In this document: in pieces, positions 43,324 through 52,424 of the stretch
Numbering within the stretch: the first letter of the stretch is position 1
Layout of the letters: every line of letters starts with the position of its first letter
Assembly (NCBI GenBank): GCA_944372345.1
Contig: CALVYT010000038.1
Span: 124,001 to 188,000, forward strand
Direction: 5' to 3'
DNA length: 64,000 nucleotides
From: an uncultured Clostridia bacterium
Lineage (GTDB): Bacteria; Bacillota; Clostridia; Christensenellales; Pumilibacteraceae
The notes under the pieces: model-generated
What the model saw: only the letters and a program-made list of their open reading frames with translations
Database searches by the model: none
Told to the model about the DNA's origin: nothing
Translations under genes and position numbers: made by a program

Positions 43324-43689
43324 ATGCGTAAATTCAACGTGACCGTAAACGGCAAAACATACAGCGTGGAAGTGGACGAAGTGGGCGGCGCTCCCGCCGC
43401 TCCCGCAGCCGCGGCGCCCGTACAGGCGGCGGCTCCCGCCGCTCCCGCGGCGCCCGCAGCTCCCGTCGCTCCGGCGGGCGGCACTCCCGTGAAGTCTCCC
43501 ATGCCCGGCGTGGTGCGCAAATTCGCGTTCGCGAACGGCGCGGCGGTAAAAGCGGGACAGCCCGTCGTCGTGCTCGAAGCGATGAAGATGGAAAACGACA
43601 TCGTGGCGACCGCGGACGGCGTTATCACATACGCCGTGGAGATCGGCGCCAACGTGGAGACCGACGCCGTTCTCGCATATATAAAATAA
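43324..43689 (+). CDS. Biotin carboxyl carrier protein of the decarboxylase
   Basis: Free-standing biotinyl protein of 121 residues (gcdC/mmdC type). ATG at 43324 follows CGGAGGAAA. After a short N-terminal strand pair comes an Ala/Pro linker (about 22-55), then the biotinyl domain with SPMPGVVRKFAF and the biotinylated lysine in LEAMKMEN near residue 88. It carries carboxyl groups between the carboxyltransferases and the OadB pump. Confidence 0.94.
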   Translation: MRKFNVTVNGKTYSVEVDEVGGAPAAPAAAAPVQAAAPAAPAAPAAPVAPAGGTPVKSPMPGVVRKFAFANGAAVKAGQPVVVLEAMKMENDIVATADGVITYAVEIGANVETDAVLAYIK

Positions 43690-43708
43690 TCGGCGGGAGG
43701 AAACTGTT

Positions 43709-44953
43709 ATGGTCATTCCTTCTGTCGCAGCAGGCGCAGGGCTGGAAAACCTCGGGACGAGCATGAAAGTCCTGTGGGAAAGCACGGGCTTTGCGCATTC
43801 GGGCGCCGACGGGCTGCCTTTTTGGGGCGCAAACTATGTGATGCTCGTCATCTCGTTCGTGCTGTTCTATCTCGCGATAGGCCGCGGCTTCGAACCGCTT
43901 CTTCTCATTCCCATCGCGTTCGGTATGATGCTTGCGAACGTGCCCGGCGCGTATGATGCACTTAGTGAGAAGCCTGTATACGAGGTCGCGGGCGACGTTA
44001 CTTCTAACCTCGTGGCGTCCGGCGGGATATTCTACTATCTTTCCAAGGGCGTAGAGTGGGTGATATTCCCGCCGCTGATATTCCTCGCGATAGGCGCGAT
44101 GACGGATTTCGGTCCGCTGATCGCCAATCCGAAGAGTCTTATAATGGGCGCGGGCGCGCAGCTCGGTATATTCGTGACGCTGTTCGCGGGATATTTCATC
44201 TTCGGCAACAACGCGCAGTTGGCTTCCGCCGTCGCTATCATCGGCGGTGCGGACGGACCGACCGCGATCTACGTCGCGACGCAGATGGGCGAAGCGGGCG
44301 AAGGCGGCCACCTTGCCGCGATCTCGATAGCGGCATATTCGTATATGGCTCTGATCCCCGCGATACAGCCGCCTATAATGAAGCTGCTCACGACGAAAAA
44401 GGAACGCTGCATCAGAATGAAGCAGATGAGAGCTGTCTCCAAGCGCGAGAAGATCATTTTCCCGATCGTGGTCGTAGTGCTCTGCGGGCTGTTCCTGCCG
44501 TCCGCTCTGCCGCTTATCGGCATGCTGATGCTCGGCAATCTGCTCAAAGAGAGCGGGGTCACGGGCAGGCTTGCGGATACGGCGAGCAACGGGCTGTGCA
44601 ACGTCGTCACTATACTGCTCGGCGCCTGTGTGGGCTTCAAAGCGACGGCGAGCATATTCCTGCAACTCGAAACGCTGGAAATAATCGGACTCGGTCTGGC
44701 GGCGTTCGCGTTCGGAACGGCGGGCGGCGTGCTCATAGCCAAATTTATGAACCTGTTCCTCAAAGACAAGATAAATCCTCTGATCGGAAGCGCGGGCGTT
44801 TCCGCCGTGCCTATGGCGGCGCGCGTTTCGCAGAAGGTGGGGCAGAAGTATGTTCCCGACAACTATCTGCTCATGCACGCGATGGGACCCAACGTGGCGG
44901 GAGTTATCGGCTCCGCGGTCGCGGCAGGTATACTGATCGCATTCTTCAAGTAA
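43709..44953 (+). CDS. oadB: Na+-translocating decarboxylase beta subunit
   Basis: Membrane protein that decarboxylates carboxybiotin and pumps Na+ out. 414 residues with about nine to eleven hydrophobic segments. The conserved active-site block AIIGGADGPTAIYVA, with the Na+-binding Asp, lies near residue 190. SNGLCNVVTILLGACVG and the closing HAMGPNVAGVIGSAVAAGIL are also typical. ATG at 43709 follows GGGAGGAAA. Coupled to carrier and gamma genes. Confidence 0.96.
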   Translation: MVIPSVAAGAGLENLGTSMKVLWESTGFAHSGADGLPFWGANYVMLVISFVLFYLAIGRGFEPLLLIPIAFGMMLANVPGAYDALSEKPVYEVAGDVTSNLVASGGIFYYLSKGVEWVIFPPLIFLAIGAMTDFGPLIANPKSLIMGAGAQLGIFVTLFAGYFIFGNNAQLASAVAIIGGADGPTAIYVATQMGEAGEGGHLAAISIAAYSYMALIPAIQPPIMKLLTTKKERCIRMKQMRAVSKREKIIFPIVVVVLCGLFLPSALPLIGMLMLGNLLKESGVTGRLADTASNGLCNVVTILLGACVGFKATASIFLQLETLEIIGLGLAAFAFGTAGGVLIAKFMNLFLKDKINPLIGSAGVSAVPMAARVSQKVGQKYVPDNYLLMHAMGPNVAGVIGSAVAAGILIAFFK

Positions 44954-44970
44954 CATAAGGAGACGAGATC

Positions 44971-46371
44971 ATGGCAAAAAGACCCGTGAAAATCATGGAG
45001 ACCATTCTCCGCGACGCGCATCAGTCGCAGGCGGCGACGCGTATGCGCCTCGATGAAATGCTCCCCGTTGCGGACAAACTGGACAAAATAGGATATTACG
45101 CTCTCGAAGCGTGGGGCGGCGCGACGTTCGACTCGTGCATCCGATTCCTCGGCGAAGACCCGTGGGAAAGACTGCGCGCGCTGCGTAAAGCCATACCCAA
45201 CACCAAACTGCAAATGCTCCTCCGCGGTCAGAATCTGCTCGGTTACCGTCATTACAGCGACGACGTCGTGCGCAAGTTCTGCGAACTCACCGTCAAAAAC
45301 GGCATAGACGTGCTGCGTATATTCGATGCGCTCAACGACGTGCATAACCTCGAAACGGCGATCACCGCCACGAAGGAGTACGGCGGAACGGTGGAAGCCG
45401 CCATATCGTATACGACGGGTCCCGTTTATTCGATGGACTATTACGTCAAACTCGCAAGAGAAATGAAAGCGATGGGCGCGGACATCATATGCATCAAGGA
45501 TATGGTGAACCTGCTTCTGCCTTACGACGCGTACGACCTCGTCAAAAAGCTCAAAGACGAGCTGGATATGCCTATTCATCTGCATACGCACAACACGGCG
45601 GGCATCGGCGATATGACCAACCTCAAAGCGATCGAAGCGGGCTGCGACATCGTGGATACCGCGCTTTCGCCCCTCGGCAACGGTACGAGCCAGCCGGCGA
45701 CCGAACCGCTCGTTGCGACGCTCAAAGGCACCGAGTACGATACAGGCATAGATCTGAAAAAGCTTAACGAACTGACGGAATATTTCCGCGGAGTCGCAGA
45801 CAGGCTCAAAGCGGACGGATTCCTCAGCGACAAGGTGCTGAAAGTGGACGTCAACGCGCTGATATACCAGGTGCCGGGCGGCATGCTTTCCAACCTCATC
45901 AATCAGCTCAAAGAGCAGGGCAAGAGCGAGAAACTCGAAGAAGTTTTGCAGGAAGTGCCCCGAGTCAGAGCGGATCTCGGTTATCCTCCTCTCGTCACTC
46001 CGTCTAGCCAGATCGTCGGCACTCAGGCGGTGCTCAACGTCATAATGGGCGAGAGATACAAAATGGTCACCAAGGAGACCAAGGGAATGGTCCGCGGCGA
46101 ATACGGCAAACTCGCGGTGCCGCCGTCGGAGGAAGTCATAAAAAAGATACTCGGCGACGAGCGTCCGATAAAGTACAGCCCGCACGACCTTCCGCCCGAA
46201 CTCGACAAGCTGCGCGACGAACTCGGTATGTATTACGAGCAGGAAGAGGACGTGCTGACTTACGCGCTGTTCCCGCAGGTATCCATGCCGTTCTTCAAGG
46301 CGCGTTACGCGCGTAAGCACGGAGTGGATATGTCCGTGTTCGACGACAAGGATCAAGTCCATCCCGTATGA
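44971..46371 (+). CDS. oadA: Oxaloacetate decarboxylase alpha/pyruvate carboxylase B-type carboxyltransferase
   Basis: Carboxyltransferase of the TIM-barrel type that exchanges CO2 between oxaloacetate and biotin. 466 residues. ETILRDAHQSQAATRM (metal-binding Asp), the carbamylatable Lys in CIKDMVNLL and HLHTHNTAGIGDM supply the metal ligands and active site; PGGMLSNLINQLKEQ is the start of the helical half. It has no attached biotin domain, so it relies on the separate carrier gene. Start after TAAGGAG at ATG 44971. Confidence 0.95.
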   Translation: MAKRPVKIMETILRDAHQSQAATRMRLDEMLPVADKLDKIGYYALEAWGGATFDSCIRFLGEDPWERLRALRKAIPNTKLQMLLRGQNLLGYRHYSDDVVRKFCELTVKNGIDVLRIFDALNDVHNLETAITATKEYGGTVEAAISYTTGPVYSMDYYVKLAREMKAMGADIICIKDMVNLLLPYDAYDLVKKLKDELDMPIHLHTHNTAGIGDMTNLKAIEAGCDIVDTALSPLGNGTSQPATEPLVATLKGTEYDTGIDLKKLNELTEYFRGVADRLKADGFLSDKVLKVDVNALIYQVPGGMLSNLINQLKEQGKSEKLEEVLQEVPRVRADLGYPPLVTPSSQIVGTQAVLNVIMGERYKMVTKETKGMVRGEYGKLAVPPSEEVIKKILGDERPIKYSPHDLPPELDKLRDELGMYYEQEEDVLTYALFPQVSMPFFKARYARKHGVDMSVFDDKDQVHPV

Positions 46372-47108
46372 GGATACTTCTCACCAACGACGACGGTATA
46401 GAGTCCGTCGGACTACGCGCCCTTTCAGAAAGATTGGGTGCCGGACACGAAATATATGTCATCGCTCCCGCAACGCAAAGATCCGCTGCGGGACATGGCA
46501 TATCCGTGCATTCTCCGTTGTCCTACGGAGTCCTCGATCCGGGCGGCTGCCGTATGCGTATAGCCGTAGACGGGACTCCCGCGGACTGCGTCAAACTGGC
46601 AGTCCTGTACTTTATGAAAGACAGGCTGCCCGATTTGGTTATAGCGGGGATCAACGAGGGGTCCAATGTCGGCAGCGATGTCATATACAGCGGTACGGTG
46701 AGCGCCGCGCTCGAAGGCGCATATATGGGAGTGCGTTCGATCGCCGTCAGCAACAGCGACAGGGCGTTTCTCGACGGATACGCTTTTGCAGCCGATTTCA
46801 TAGCGGATAATCTCAATGTGTTTTCTTCACTGCATATGCCGGACTATACTGCGCTGAATATAAACTATCCCGGTGAAAAGCACCGCGGTTCGGCAATCGT
46901 TCCGGTAGGAAGGAACAGATATTCGGACAGTTTCCGCGAAGTGGGGGCGAACGTTCTGCAAATAGGCGGACAGCCGCTCGACGAGGAAACGGACGGAGAG
47001 ACTGACGTTTCGCAGGTGCGCCGCGGGTTCGTGACGATCTCCCCGGTCACACTCGATATGAACGATTATGCGCTGCTCTCGCGGCTGAAAGGAGAATTTT
47101 CGACGTGA
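46368..47108 (+). CDS. surE: 5'/3'-nucleotidase SurE
   Basis: Metal-dependent nucleoside 5'-monophosphate phosphatase and exopolyphosphatase. The 246 residues show the invariant RILLTNDDGIESVGLRAL at the N-terminus, with the metal-binding Asp pair and following residues, VSGIN-like VIAGINEGSNVGSDVIYSGT VSAA and TDVSQVRRGFVTISPV at the end. The start overlaps the oadA stop (ATGA), so it may be co-transcribed with the decarboxylase operon. Confidence 0.95.
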   Translation: MRILLTNDDGIESVGLRALSERLGAGHEIYVIAPATQRSAAGHGISVHSPLSYGVLDPGGCRMRIAVDGTPADCVKLAVLYFMKDRLPDLVIAGINEGSNVGSDVIYSGTVSAALEGAYMGVRSIAVSNSDRAFLDGYAFAADFIADNLNVFSSLHMPDYTALNINYPGEKHRGSAIVPVGRNRYSDSFREVGANVLQIGGQPLDEETDGETDVSQVRRGFVTISPVTLDMNDYALLSRLKGEFST

Positions 47109-48313
47109 AAGTCGGGATAATCGGCGGCGGCGCCGCGGGTCTTGCCGCCGCGGCGTTCTGCGGCGGAGATACCGCGATCGTGGAGCGCAACGAAAAAGTC
47201 GGTAAAAAACTTTACATAACGGGCAAGGGAAGATGCAATCTGACCAACAATTGTGCTCTCTATGAATTTTTTCCGAATATAGTGCGCGGTGAAAAGTTTA
47301 TGATAAGCAGTCTGACCGCATTCCCTCCGCAGGCTCTGATGGAGTTTATGGGGGAGAACGGTCTGAGGCTCAAAACGGAGCGCGGGGGAAGGGTATTCCC
47401 GGCAAGCGACAAATCGAGCGACGTGATAAAGACGCTTTTACGCGCGGCGGAGGATCGCGGCGCGAAGATACTGCTCGATACGCGCGTGCTCGGCGTGACG
47501 AAAGACGGCGGCGGCTTCGCCGTTCATACGGATAAGGGCGATCTGCGTTTCGACAGACTGATCGTAGCCACGGGCGGGCTCGGCTATCCGTCCACGGGTT
47601 CGACGGGCGACGGGTATGAAATAGCGCGCTCGTTCGGGCACAATATCGTTCCTGCCGTGCCGGGGCTCGCGCCGCTGCTGCTCAAAGACGACGTATCGCC
47701 TCTGCGCGGACTTTCTCTGCGCAACGTGCGGGCGACGGTGACCGCGGGCGGGAAGAGCGTTTCGGAATTCGGGGAAATGCTGTTCACCGACGACGGGGTC
47801 AGCGGACCGATAATCCTCACTCTCGTCAGCAGGACGAACAGACTTCCGCTTGCGGGCGCGAAACTTTCGGTCGATCTCAAACCCGCACTTTCTCCCGATA
47901 CGCTCGACGACAGACTGACGAGCGATCTCGGGGAAATGCGCAACAAGGATATTGCCAATATCTTGACGATGCTGATGCCGAAAGCGCTGATACCGTATGT
48001 GCTCGAACGCAGCGGGGTCCCGCCGCACGTCAAGGGCAATTCGGTCACGCGGGCGCAGCGTTACGCCGTCGGTTTCTGTGTGAAAAATCTGACGTTCACG
48101 ATCGAAAGAGCGGACGACGTCAAAAAGGCGATAATCACGTCGGGCGGCGTGGACTTGAAAGAAGTGGATCCGCGCACGATGGAGAGCAAACTCGTGCCCG
48201 GGCTGTATTTTGCGGGAGAAGTCCTCGACGTCGACGCGCTCACGGGCGGATATAATCTGCAATGCGCGTTTGCGACGGGCAGGAGTGCCGGGATCGCGGC
48301 GGGGAGTAAATAA
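47105..48313 (+). CDS. HI0933/YhiN-like flavoprotein
   Basis: FAD-dependent oxidoreductase of the HI0933/BaiN-like family, electron partner unknown. GTG at 47105 overlaps the surE stop. The 402 residues start with the FAD motif IGGGAAGLAAAAF, then KKLYITGKGRCNLTNN, FPASDKSSDVIKTL, the VATGGLGYPSTGSTGDGY region and the C-terminal FAD motif DVDALTGGYNLQCAFATGRSAG. All family blocks are present. Common near cmk in Clostridia. Confidence 0.93.
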   Translation: MKVGIIGGGAAGLAAAAFCGGDTAIVERNEKVGKKLYITGKGRCNLTNNCALYEFFPNIVRGEKFMISSLTAFPPQALMEFMGENGLRLKTERGGRVFPASDKSSDVIKTLLRAAEDRGAKILLDTRVLGVTKDGGGFAVHTDKGDLRFDRLIVATGGLGYPSTGSTGDGYEIARSFGHNIVPAVPGLAPLLLKDDVSPLRGLSLRNVRATVTAGGKSVSEFGEMLFTDDGVSGPIILTLVSRTNRLPLAGAKLSVDLKPALSPDTLDDRLTSDLGEMRNKDIANILTMLMPKALIPYVLERSGVPPHVKGNSVTRAQRYAVGFCVKNLTFTIERADDVKKAIITSGGVDLKEVDPRTMESKLVPGLYFAGEVLDVDALTGGYNLQCAFATGRSAGIAAGSK

Positions 48314-48678
48314 TGAAAGTATATGCGATAAGAGGAGCAATAACGGTCGACGAAAATACGGAAGAGGCGATCTCTTCCGCGTCCGTTTCGCTGATAAAAC
48401 GGATAAAAGAAAAAAACGTGTTCGACAGTGCGGTATGCATACTTATTTCGACTACGGCAGACATAACTGCGGCATATCCTGCAAAAGCGGTCAGAGAATC
48501 CGGTATTTTGCCGGCGCCGTTGTTTTCGTGTATGGAGCCGGATATAGACGGAGCGCTGCCTATGTGCGTGCGTATGATGGTGACGGTGTGTTCGTCGGAC
48601 GACTCGGCGGAAGCGCACCATGTTTATATGCGGGGAGCAGCTTCACTGCGCAGGGAGTTTGCCGATGAAGACGTTTGA
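48313..48678 (+). CDS. aroH: Chorismate mutase, AroH type
   Basis: Monofunctional chorismate mutase of the Bacillus AroH fold that makes prephenate for Phe/Tyr synthesis. The 121 residues have YAIRGAITVDENTEEAI with the active-site Arg, STTADITAAYPAKAVRE and CMEPDIDGALPMCVRMMVTV. Starts at ATG 48313 sharing one base with the flavoprotein stop; overlaps cmk by 14 bases. Confidence 0.93.
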   Translation: MKVYAIRGAITVDENTEEAISSASVSLIKRIKEKNVFDSAVCILISTTADITAAYPAKAVRESGILPAPLFSCMEPDIDGALPMCVRMMVTVCSSDDSAEAHHVYMRGAASLRREFADEDV

Positions 48679-49324
48679 CATTGCGATAGACGGACCTTCG
48701 GGCGCGGGAAAAAGTACGGTCGCGCGGCTGCTTGCCGAAAAACTCGGGATATTATATCTCGATACGGGCGCGCTTTACCGCGCGGTAGGACTGAAAGCCA
48801 TGCGCTGCGGGTGGAGCGAGAACGACGAAGAGGTTGCAAAACAGCTCAAAAGCACCGACATTTCCGTTAAGACCGTCGGCGGCGAGCAGCGTGTTTATCT
48901 CGACGGAGAGGACGTCAGCCGCGCGATAAGGGAAAACCGCGTCTCCGATTACGGCAGCAGGTTCAGCGCGCTGCCGAGCGTCAGGGCGGTTTTGCTCGGA
49001 GTGCAGCGCAGGATCGCGGCGGAACGGTCGACGGTACTCGACGGCAGGGACATAGGGACCTGCGTGCTTCCCGACGCGGAATACAAATTTTATCTTACGG
49101 CTTCCGTTGAGACCCGCGCGAAGCGCAGATACGACGAACTGACGGCGCGGGGCGAGGACGTGTCTTTCGAGCGCGTGAAAGCGGATATAGAGGAGCGCGA
49201 CGAACGGGATATGACGAGAGCGATCGCTCCTCTGAAAAAAGCGGAGGACGCGATAGAGATAAATTCGGACGATATGACCGCGGAACAGGTCGCGGAAAGG
49301 ATGCTTGGATATATCGTAAAATGA
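48665..49324 (+). CDS. cmk: Cytidylate kinase
   Basis: Phosphorylates CMP and dCMP. ATG at 48665 follows GGGAGTTTGCCG; a longer frame from 48620 reads out-of-frame aroH. The 219 residues contain the P-loop DGPSGAGKSTVARLLA, LYLDTGALYRAVGLKA, SRFSALPSVRAVLLGVQR, DGRDIGTCVLPDAEYKFYLTA and the ERDERDMTRAIAPLKKAEDA motif that binds CMP. Typical length. The stop overlaps plsC. Confidence 0.95.
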   Translation: MKTFDIAIDGPSGAGKSTVARLLAEKLGILYLDTGALYRAVGLKAMRCGWSENDEEVAKQLKSTDISVKTVGGEQRVYLDGEDVSRAIRENRVSDYGSRFSALPSVRAVLLGVQRRIAAERSTVLDGRDIGTCVLPDAEYKFYLTASVETRAKRRYDELTARGEDVSFERVKADIEERDERDMTRAIAPLKKAEDAIEINSDDMTAEQVAERMLGYIVK

Positions 49325-50175
49325 GCGGCGTATTGAAAAAAGAGAAATACAGAAAGGCGATCGACCGTAAATGCAATTTCAGGGCGTGGTTCCGCTTTCT
49401 CAAAGGGCTGCTTTATCCGCTGCTCAAACTTTTGCTGCCCGGGCGTGCTCTCGGACTGGAAAATCTTCCCGAAAGCGGCGGTTATATTCTCTCGTTCAAT
49501 CACAGGAGTATGCTCGACGCGCCTATGGCGTATTCGGCGATACCGATATACTGGCACTTTATTGCCAAGGAAGAATTCTATAATAACGCGTTTTTCAGGT
49601 GGCTCTTTCCACGGCTCGGAGTTATCGGGGTCAACCGCGAAAATATAGATCTGTCCACTATACGGCGGGTCGTCGGTCTGCTCAAAGGCGGGGAAGTCCT
49701 CGGGATATTCCCCGAAGGCACCCGCAACCGCGACGCGAGCGACGAGTCAATGCTGCGCGTCAAGCACGGCGCGGCGATGTTTGCGGTGCGCGGCGGCGCG
49801 AGCGTGCTGCCCGTTTATATCTACCGCCGTCCGCGTTTTTTCCGCAGGAGCTACGTCTATATCGGAAAACCGATGGACCTCGCTTCGCGCGTAAGCGGAC
49901 CGCTCACGGCGGAAAAGCTGAGCGAACTTGCCGGGGAGATAAGCGCGGGGATGGAGGAAGCCAAGGCGTATCTCTGTGAGATAATGCGCGAAAAGCGTTA
50001 CGGCAGGGAAGTCCGCGCGGAAAAGAAGCGGATGAAGCTGCGCAGGAAAGAACTGCGAGCTCAGGAAAAGCGGCGCAGGGCGGAAGAGAAGAAGCTGAAA
50101 GCGGCTCAGAAGAAGCGGCTCGTCGAAGAAAAGCGCGCCGCAAAGCACGGCGGCGGAACGGAGAACGGCGGTTGA
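49321..50175 (+). CDS. plsC: 1-acylglycerol-3-phosphate acyltransferase
   Basis: Membrane-associated acyltransferase that makes phosphatidic acid, the substrate of CdsA. 284 residues. NHRSMLD at about residue 60 is the H(x4)D catalytic box; FPEGTRNRDA is the third family block. A hydrophobic stretch (LKGLLYPLLKLLLPG) anchors it. The last 60 residues form a very basic, Arg/Lys/Glu-rich helix (from KRYGREVRAEKKRMKL onwards) that is not part of the catalytic domain. Starts inside the cmk stop. Confidence 0.92.
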   Translation: MSGVLKKEKYRKAIDRKCNFRAWFRFLKGLLYPLLKLLLPGRALGLENLPESGGYILSFNHRSMLDAPMAYSAIPIYWHFIAKEEFYNNAFFRWLFPRLGVIGVNRENIDLSTIRRVVGLLKGGEVLGIFPEGTRNRDASDESMLRVKHGAAMFAVRGGASVLPVYIYRRPRFFRRSYVYIGKPMDLASRVSGPLTAEKLSELAGEISAGMEEAKAYLCEIMREKRYGREVRAEKKRMKLRRKELRAQEKRRRAEEKKLKAAQKKRLVEEKRAAKHGGGTENGG

Positions 50176-52256
50176 AGATATACAGATCTGCACATCTCGG
50201 TTTTTGTTACGGAGTCAGGCGGTCGGTCGCGCTTGCGGAAAAAGACTACGGCGCGCCCGTCTATACTTACGGAGAACTGATACACAATTCGCGCATCGTG
50301 AGCGCGCTCGAATGCAAAGGAGTGTATGCGGTCGGGTCGCCCGACGAAGTCCCCGAAGGTTCGGTGCTCGTCATCCGTTCCCACGGCGCGCCCGTGGAAA
50401 AGATCGCGGAAGCCGAAAAGAGAGGGCTGCGCATCGTCGACGCCACCTGTCCGTTCGTCGGCAGGACGAGAAAGATAGTCGCGGAGAAATTCGCCGCGGG
50501 CTATACGATCGCCGTGTTCGGAAAACGCGATCATCCCGAAGTCGCGGGGATAAATTCCATCTGCGGATATAATGCCGTGATCGTGGACGGCGAAACGATC
50601 CCCGAGGCGCTTTTGACTGCCGAAAAGGTATGTCTTGTCGCGCAGACCACCGCTTCGGCGAAAAAATTTGCAAATATCGCGGAGAAATTTACAAAAGAAG
50701 GATTAAAAACAGTTGAAATATTTGACACAATTTGTTATACTACTCAAGAGCGTCAAAGAGAGGCGGACTTAATGTCGCGTTTTTGCGACAAAATGCTCGT
50801 TATCGGAGACGCCAAAAGTTCCAACACGCTGAAACTGAAAGAGATCTGCGAAAGAAATTGCGCGGCATATCTTATCTGTTCGGCGGAGGAGCTGAAAGAA
50901 ATAAAATTCAATGCCGACGATAAGATAGGAATAGTCGCCGGCGCATCGGCTCCCGAGGAGTCGATAACGGAGGTACTTCAATACATGGACAACAACTACA
51001 CCGAAGCAACGAATGAAGAATTCTTGCAGGCGGTCGACGCCGATGGAACAAGCGGCAAACTGAGCAGCGGAAAGAAGATGACCGTCAAGGTCATATCGGC
51101 GGACGATAAAGGCATCATCGTCAACTTCGGCGCAAAAGCGGACGGTTTTATTTCCGCGGAAGAAGCCACTCTCGACGGAACTTACAACCCTGCCGATTAC
51201 CCCAAAGATACGGAACTCGAAGTCAAATGTCTCGGTAACAAGACGGAGGACGGTGTTTACCGTTTCTCCAAGAAAGCAATAGACGAGATCAAAGAAGGCG
51301 ACAAAGTCGTCGATACGATAAGAAACGGCGAAGAATTCGAACTTAAAGTCGACCGCGCCGTCGAGCGCGACGCAGCCAAGAAAAAGGGCGGCGGACTGCT
51401 CGGCAAACTGGGAACGTATACGGTGTTCATTCCCGCGTCCCAGATCAAGGAGAGATACGTCAGCGATCTCAAACCCTATGTGGGCAAGACGCTGCGTCTT
51501 GTCAGCCTCGAGATCAACGACGAGTCCAAGAGGATCGTTGCGAGCCAGAAGGTCATTCTCGTGCGCGAGCGCAAGGAAAAGGAAGAGATATTCTGGGCTA
51601 ACGTCGTTCCCGGCGTTATCGTCAGCGGCAAGGTCAAGAGCATAAGCAAGTTCGGCGCGTTCGTCAGCGTCGACGGATACGACTGCCTCGTGCATATCGG
51701 CGACGTTTCCTGGGTGAAGTTCAAGTCCATAGAGGACATCCTCAAAGTCGGTAAGAAGTACGACTTCGTCGTGCTCAAAGCCGACAGAGAGAAAGGCAAA
51801 GTATCGCTCGGCTACAAGCAGCTTCAGAAGCATCCTTTCGACGTTGCCATCGAGAATCACCCCGTGGGATCGGTGTTCACCGGCAAAGTCACGTCCATAA
51901 TGCCTTTCGGCGCGTTCGTGGAGGTCGAGCCGGGCGTGGAAGGTCTTGTCCACGTTTCCGAAGCGAGCAACACTTACGTCAAGAACATAAGCGACATTTA
52001 CAAAGTGGGCGACGAAGTGGAAGTCAAAGTGCTTGCCGTCGATTCCGAGAACAAGCGCATAACCCTCAGCGCGAAGGCTTGTATGCCCGAGCTTGCGCCC
52101 GAGGAGAAGCCGGCGAGAGCTGGCAGGGACTCCAAGCCCCGCGCGCAGAAGAGAAGAGATGGCGAGCAGCGCGATTCCGCCGATGCGGAATGGAGCGAGG
52201 ACGCGGGCAACAACCCGTTCGCAGATCTCCTCAAAGACCTCGAAGTCAAGAAATGA
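50172..52256 (+). CDS. ispH: Fused HMBPP reductase (IspH) and S1 RNA-binding protein
   Basis: The start is TTG 50172, overlapping the plsC stop. Residues 1-285 are IspH, the last MEP enzyme, with the [4Fe-4S] cysteines C12, C93 and C188 and conserved His in ELIHN, RSHGAP and DHPEVAG. Residues of about 295-640 carry four S1 domains, for example GIIVNFGAKADGFISAEE and MPFGAFVEVEPGVEGLVHVSE. A Lys/Arg-rich and acidic tail ends with NNPFADLLKDL. This fusion is known in Clostridia; the S1 half is presumed to serve as ribosomal protein S1 or a related translation factor. Confidence 0.95.
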   Translation: MKIYRSAHLGFCYGVRRSVALAEKDYGAPVYTYGELIHNSRIVSALECKGVYAVGSPDEVPEGSVLVIRSHGAPVEKIAEAEKRGLRIVDATCPFVGRTRKIVAEKFAAGYTIAVFGKRDHPEVAGINSICGYNAVIVDGETIPEALLTAEKVCLVAQTTASAKKFANIAEKFTKEGLKTVEIFDTICYTTQERQREADLMSRFCDKMLVIGDAKSSNTLKLKEICERNCAAYLICSAEELKEIKFNADDKIGIVAGASAPEESITEVLQYMDNNYTEATNEEFLQAVDADGTSGKLSSGKKMTVKVISADDKGIIVNFGAKADGFISAEEATLDGTYNPADYPKDTELEVKCLGNKTEDGVYRFSKKAIDEIKEGDKVVDTIRNGEEFELKVDRAVERDAAKKKGGGLLGKLGTYTVFIPASQIKERYVSDLKPYVGKTLRLVSLEINDESKRIVASQKVILVRERKEKEEIFWANVVPGVIVSGKVKSISKFGAFVSVDGYDCLVHIGDVSWVKFKSIEDILKVGKKYDFVVLKADREKGKVSLGYKQLQKHPFDVAIENHPVGSVFTGKVTSIMPFGAFVEVEPGVEGLVHVSEASNTYVKNISDIYKVGDEVEVKVLAVDSENKRITLSAKACMPELAPEEKPARAGRDSKPRAQKRRDGEQRDSADAEWSEDAGNNPFADLLKDLEVKK

Positions 52257-52277
52257 CCGTATTGCCGGTAATACGAA

Positions 52278-52305
52278 GCGGATCCGCAAAAACGGGTCCG
52301 CTTTT
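52278..52305 (+). terminator. Intrinsic terminator after ispH-rpsA
   Basis: GCGGATCC and GGGTCCGC form an 8-base-pair stem around an 8-base A-rich loop, followed by TTTTG. Confidence 0.75.
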
Positions 52306-52371
52306 GCCGTTACCGAGCGACGCGCCGTTATCCGCATTTTAAGACGTTCTTCGCGTTTTTTTGTCAAACTC

Positions 52372-52400
52372 TTTACAAATGCGGCGCAATGTAGTATAAT
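52372..52400 (+). promoter_or_regulatory. Sigma-A promoter of the zinc-ribbon/dipeptidase/purB unit
   Basis: TTTACA (52372-52377) and perfect TATAAT (52395-52400) with 17 bases between; a short leader with CGGAGGGAG precedes ATG 52425. Confidence 0.85.
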
Positions 52401-52424
52401 AGGCGTGAAAATACGGAGGGAGAT

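Noticed and set aside
43381-43490. Repetitive GCTCCCGC-like bases that look like a tandem array
   Set aside because: They are Ala/Pro codons in the flexible linker of the biotin carrier, not a CRISPR or structural repeat.
41577-43652. A 691-codon minus-strand frame opposite the decarboxylase genes
   Set aside because: Length comes from codon bias of the real + strand genes; no domain-like sequence and no ribosome site.
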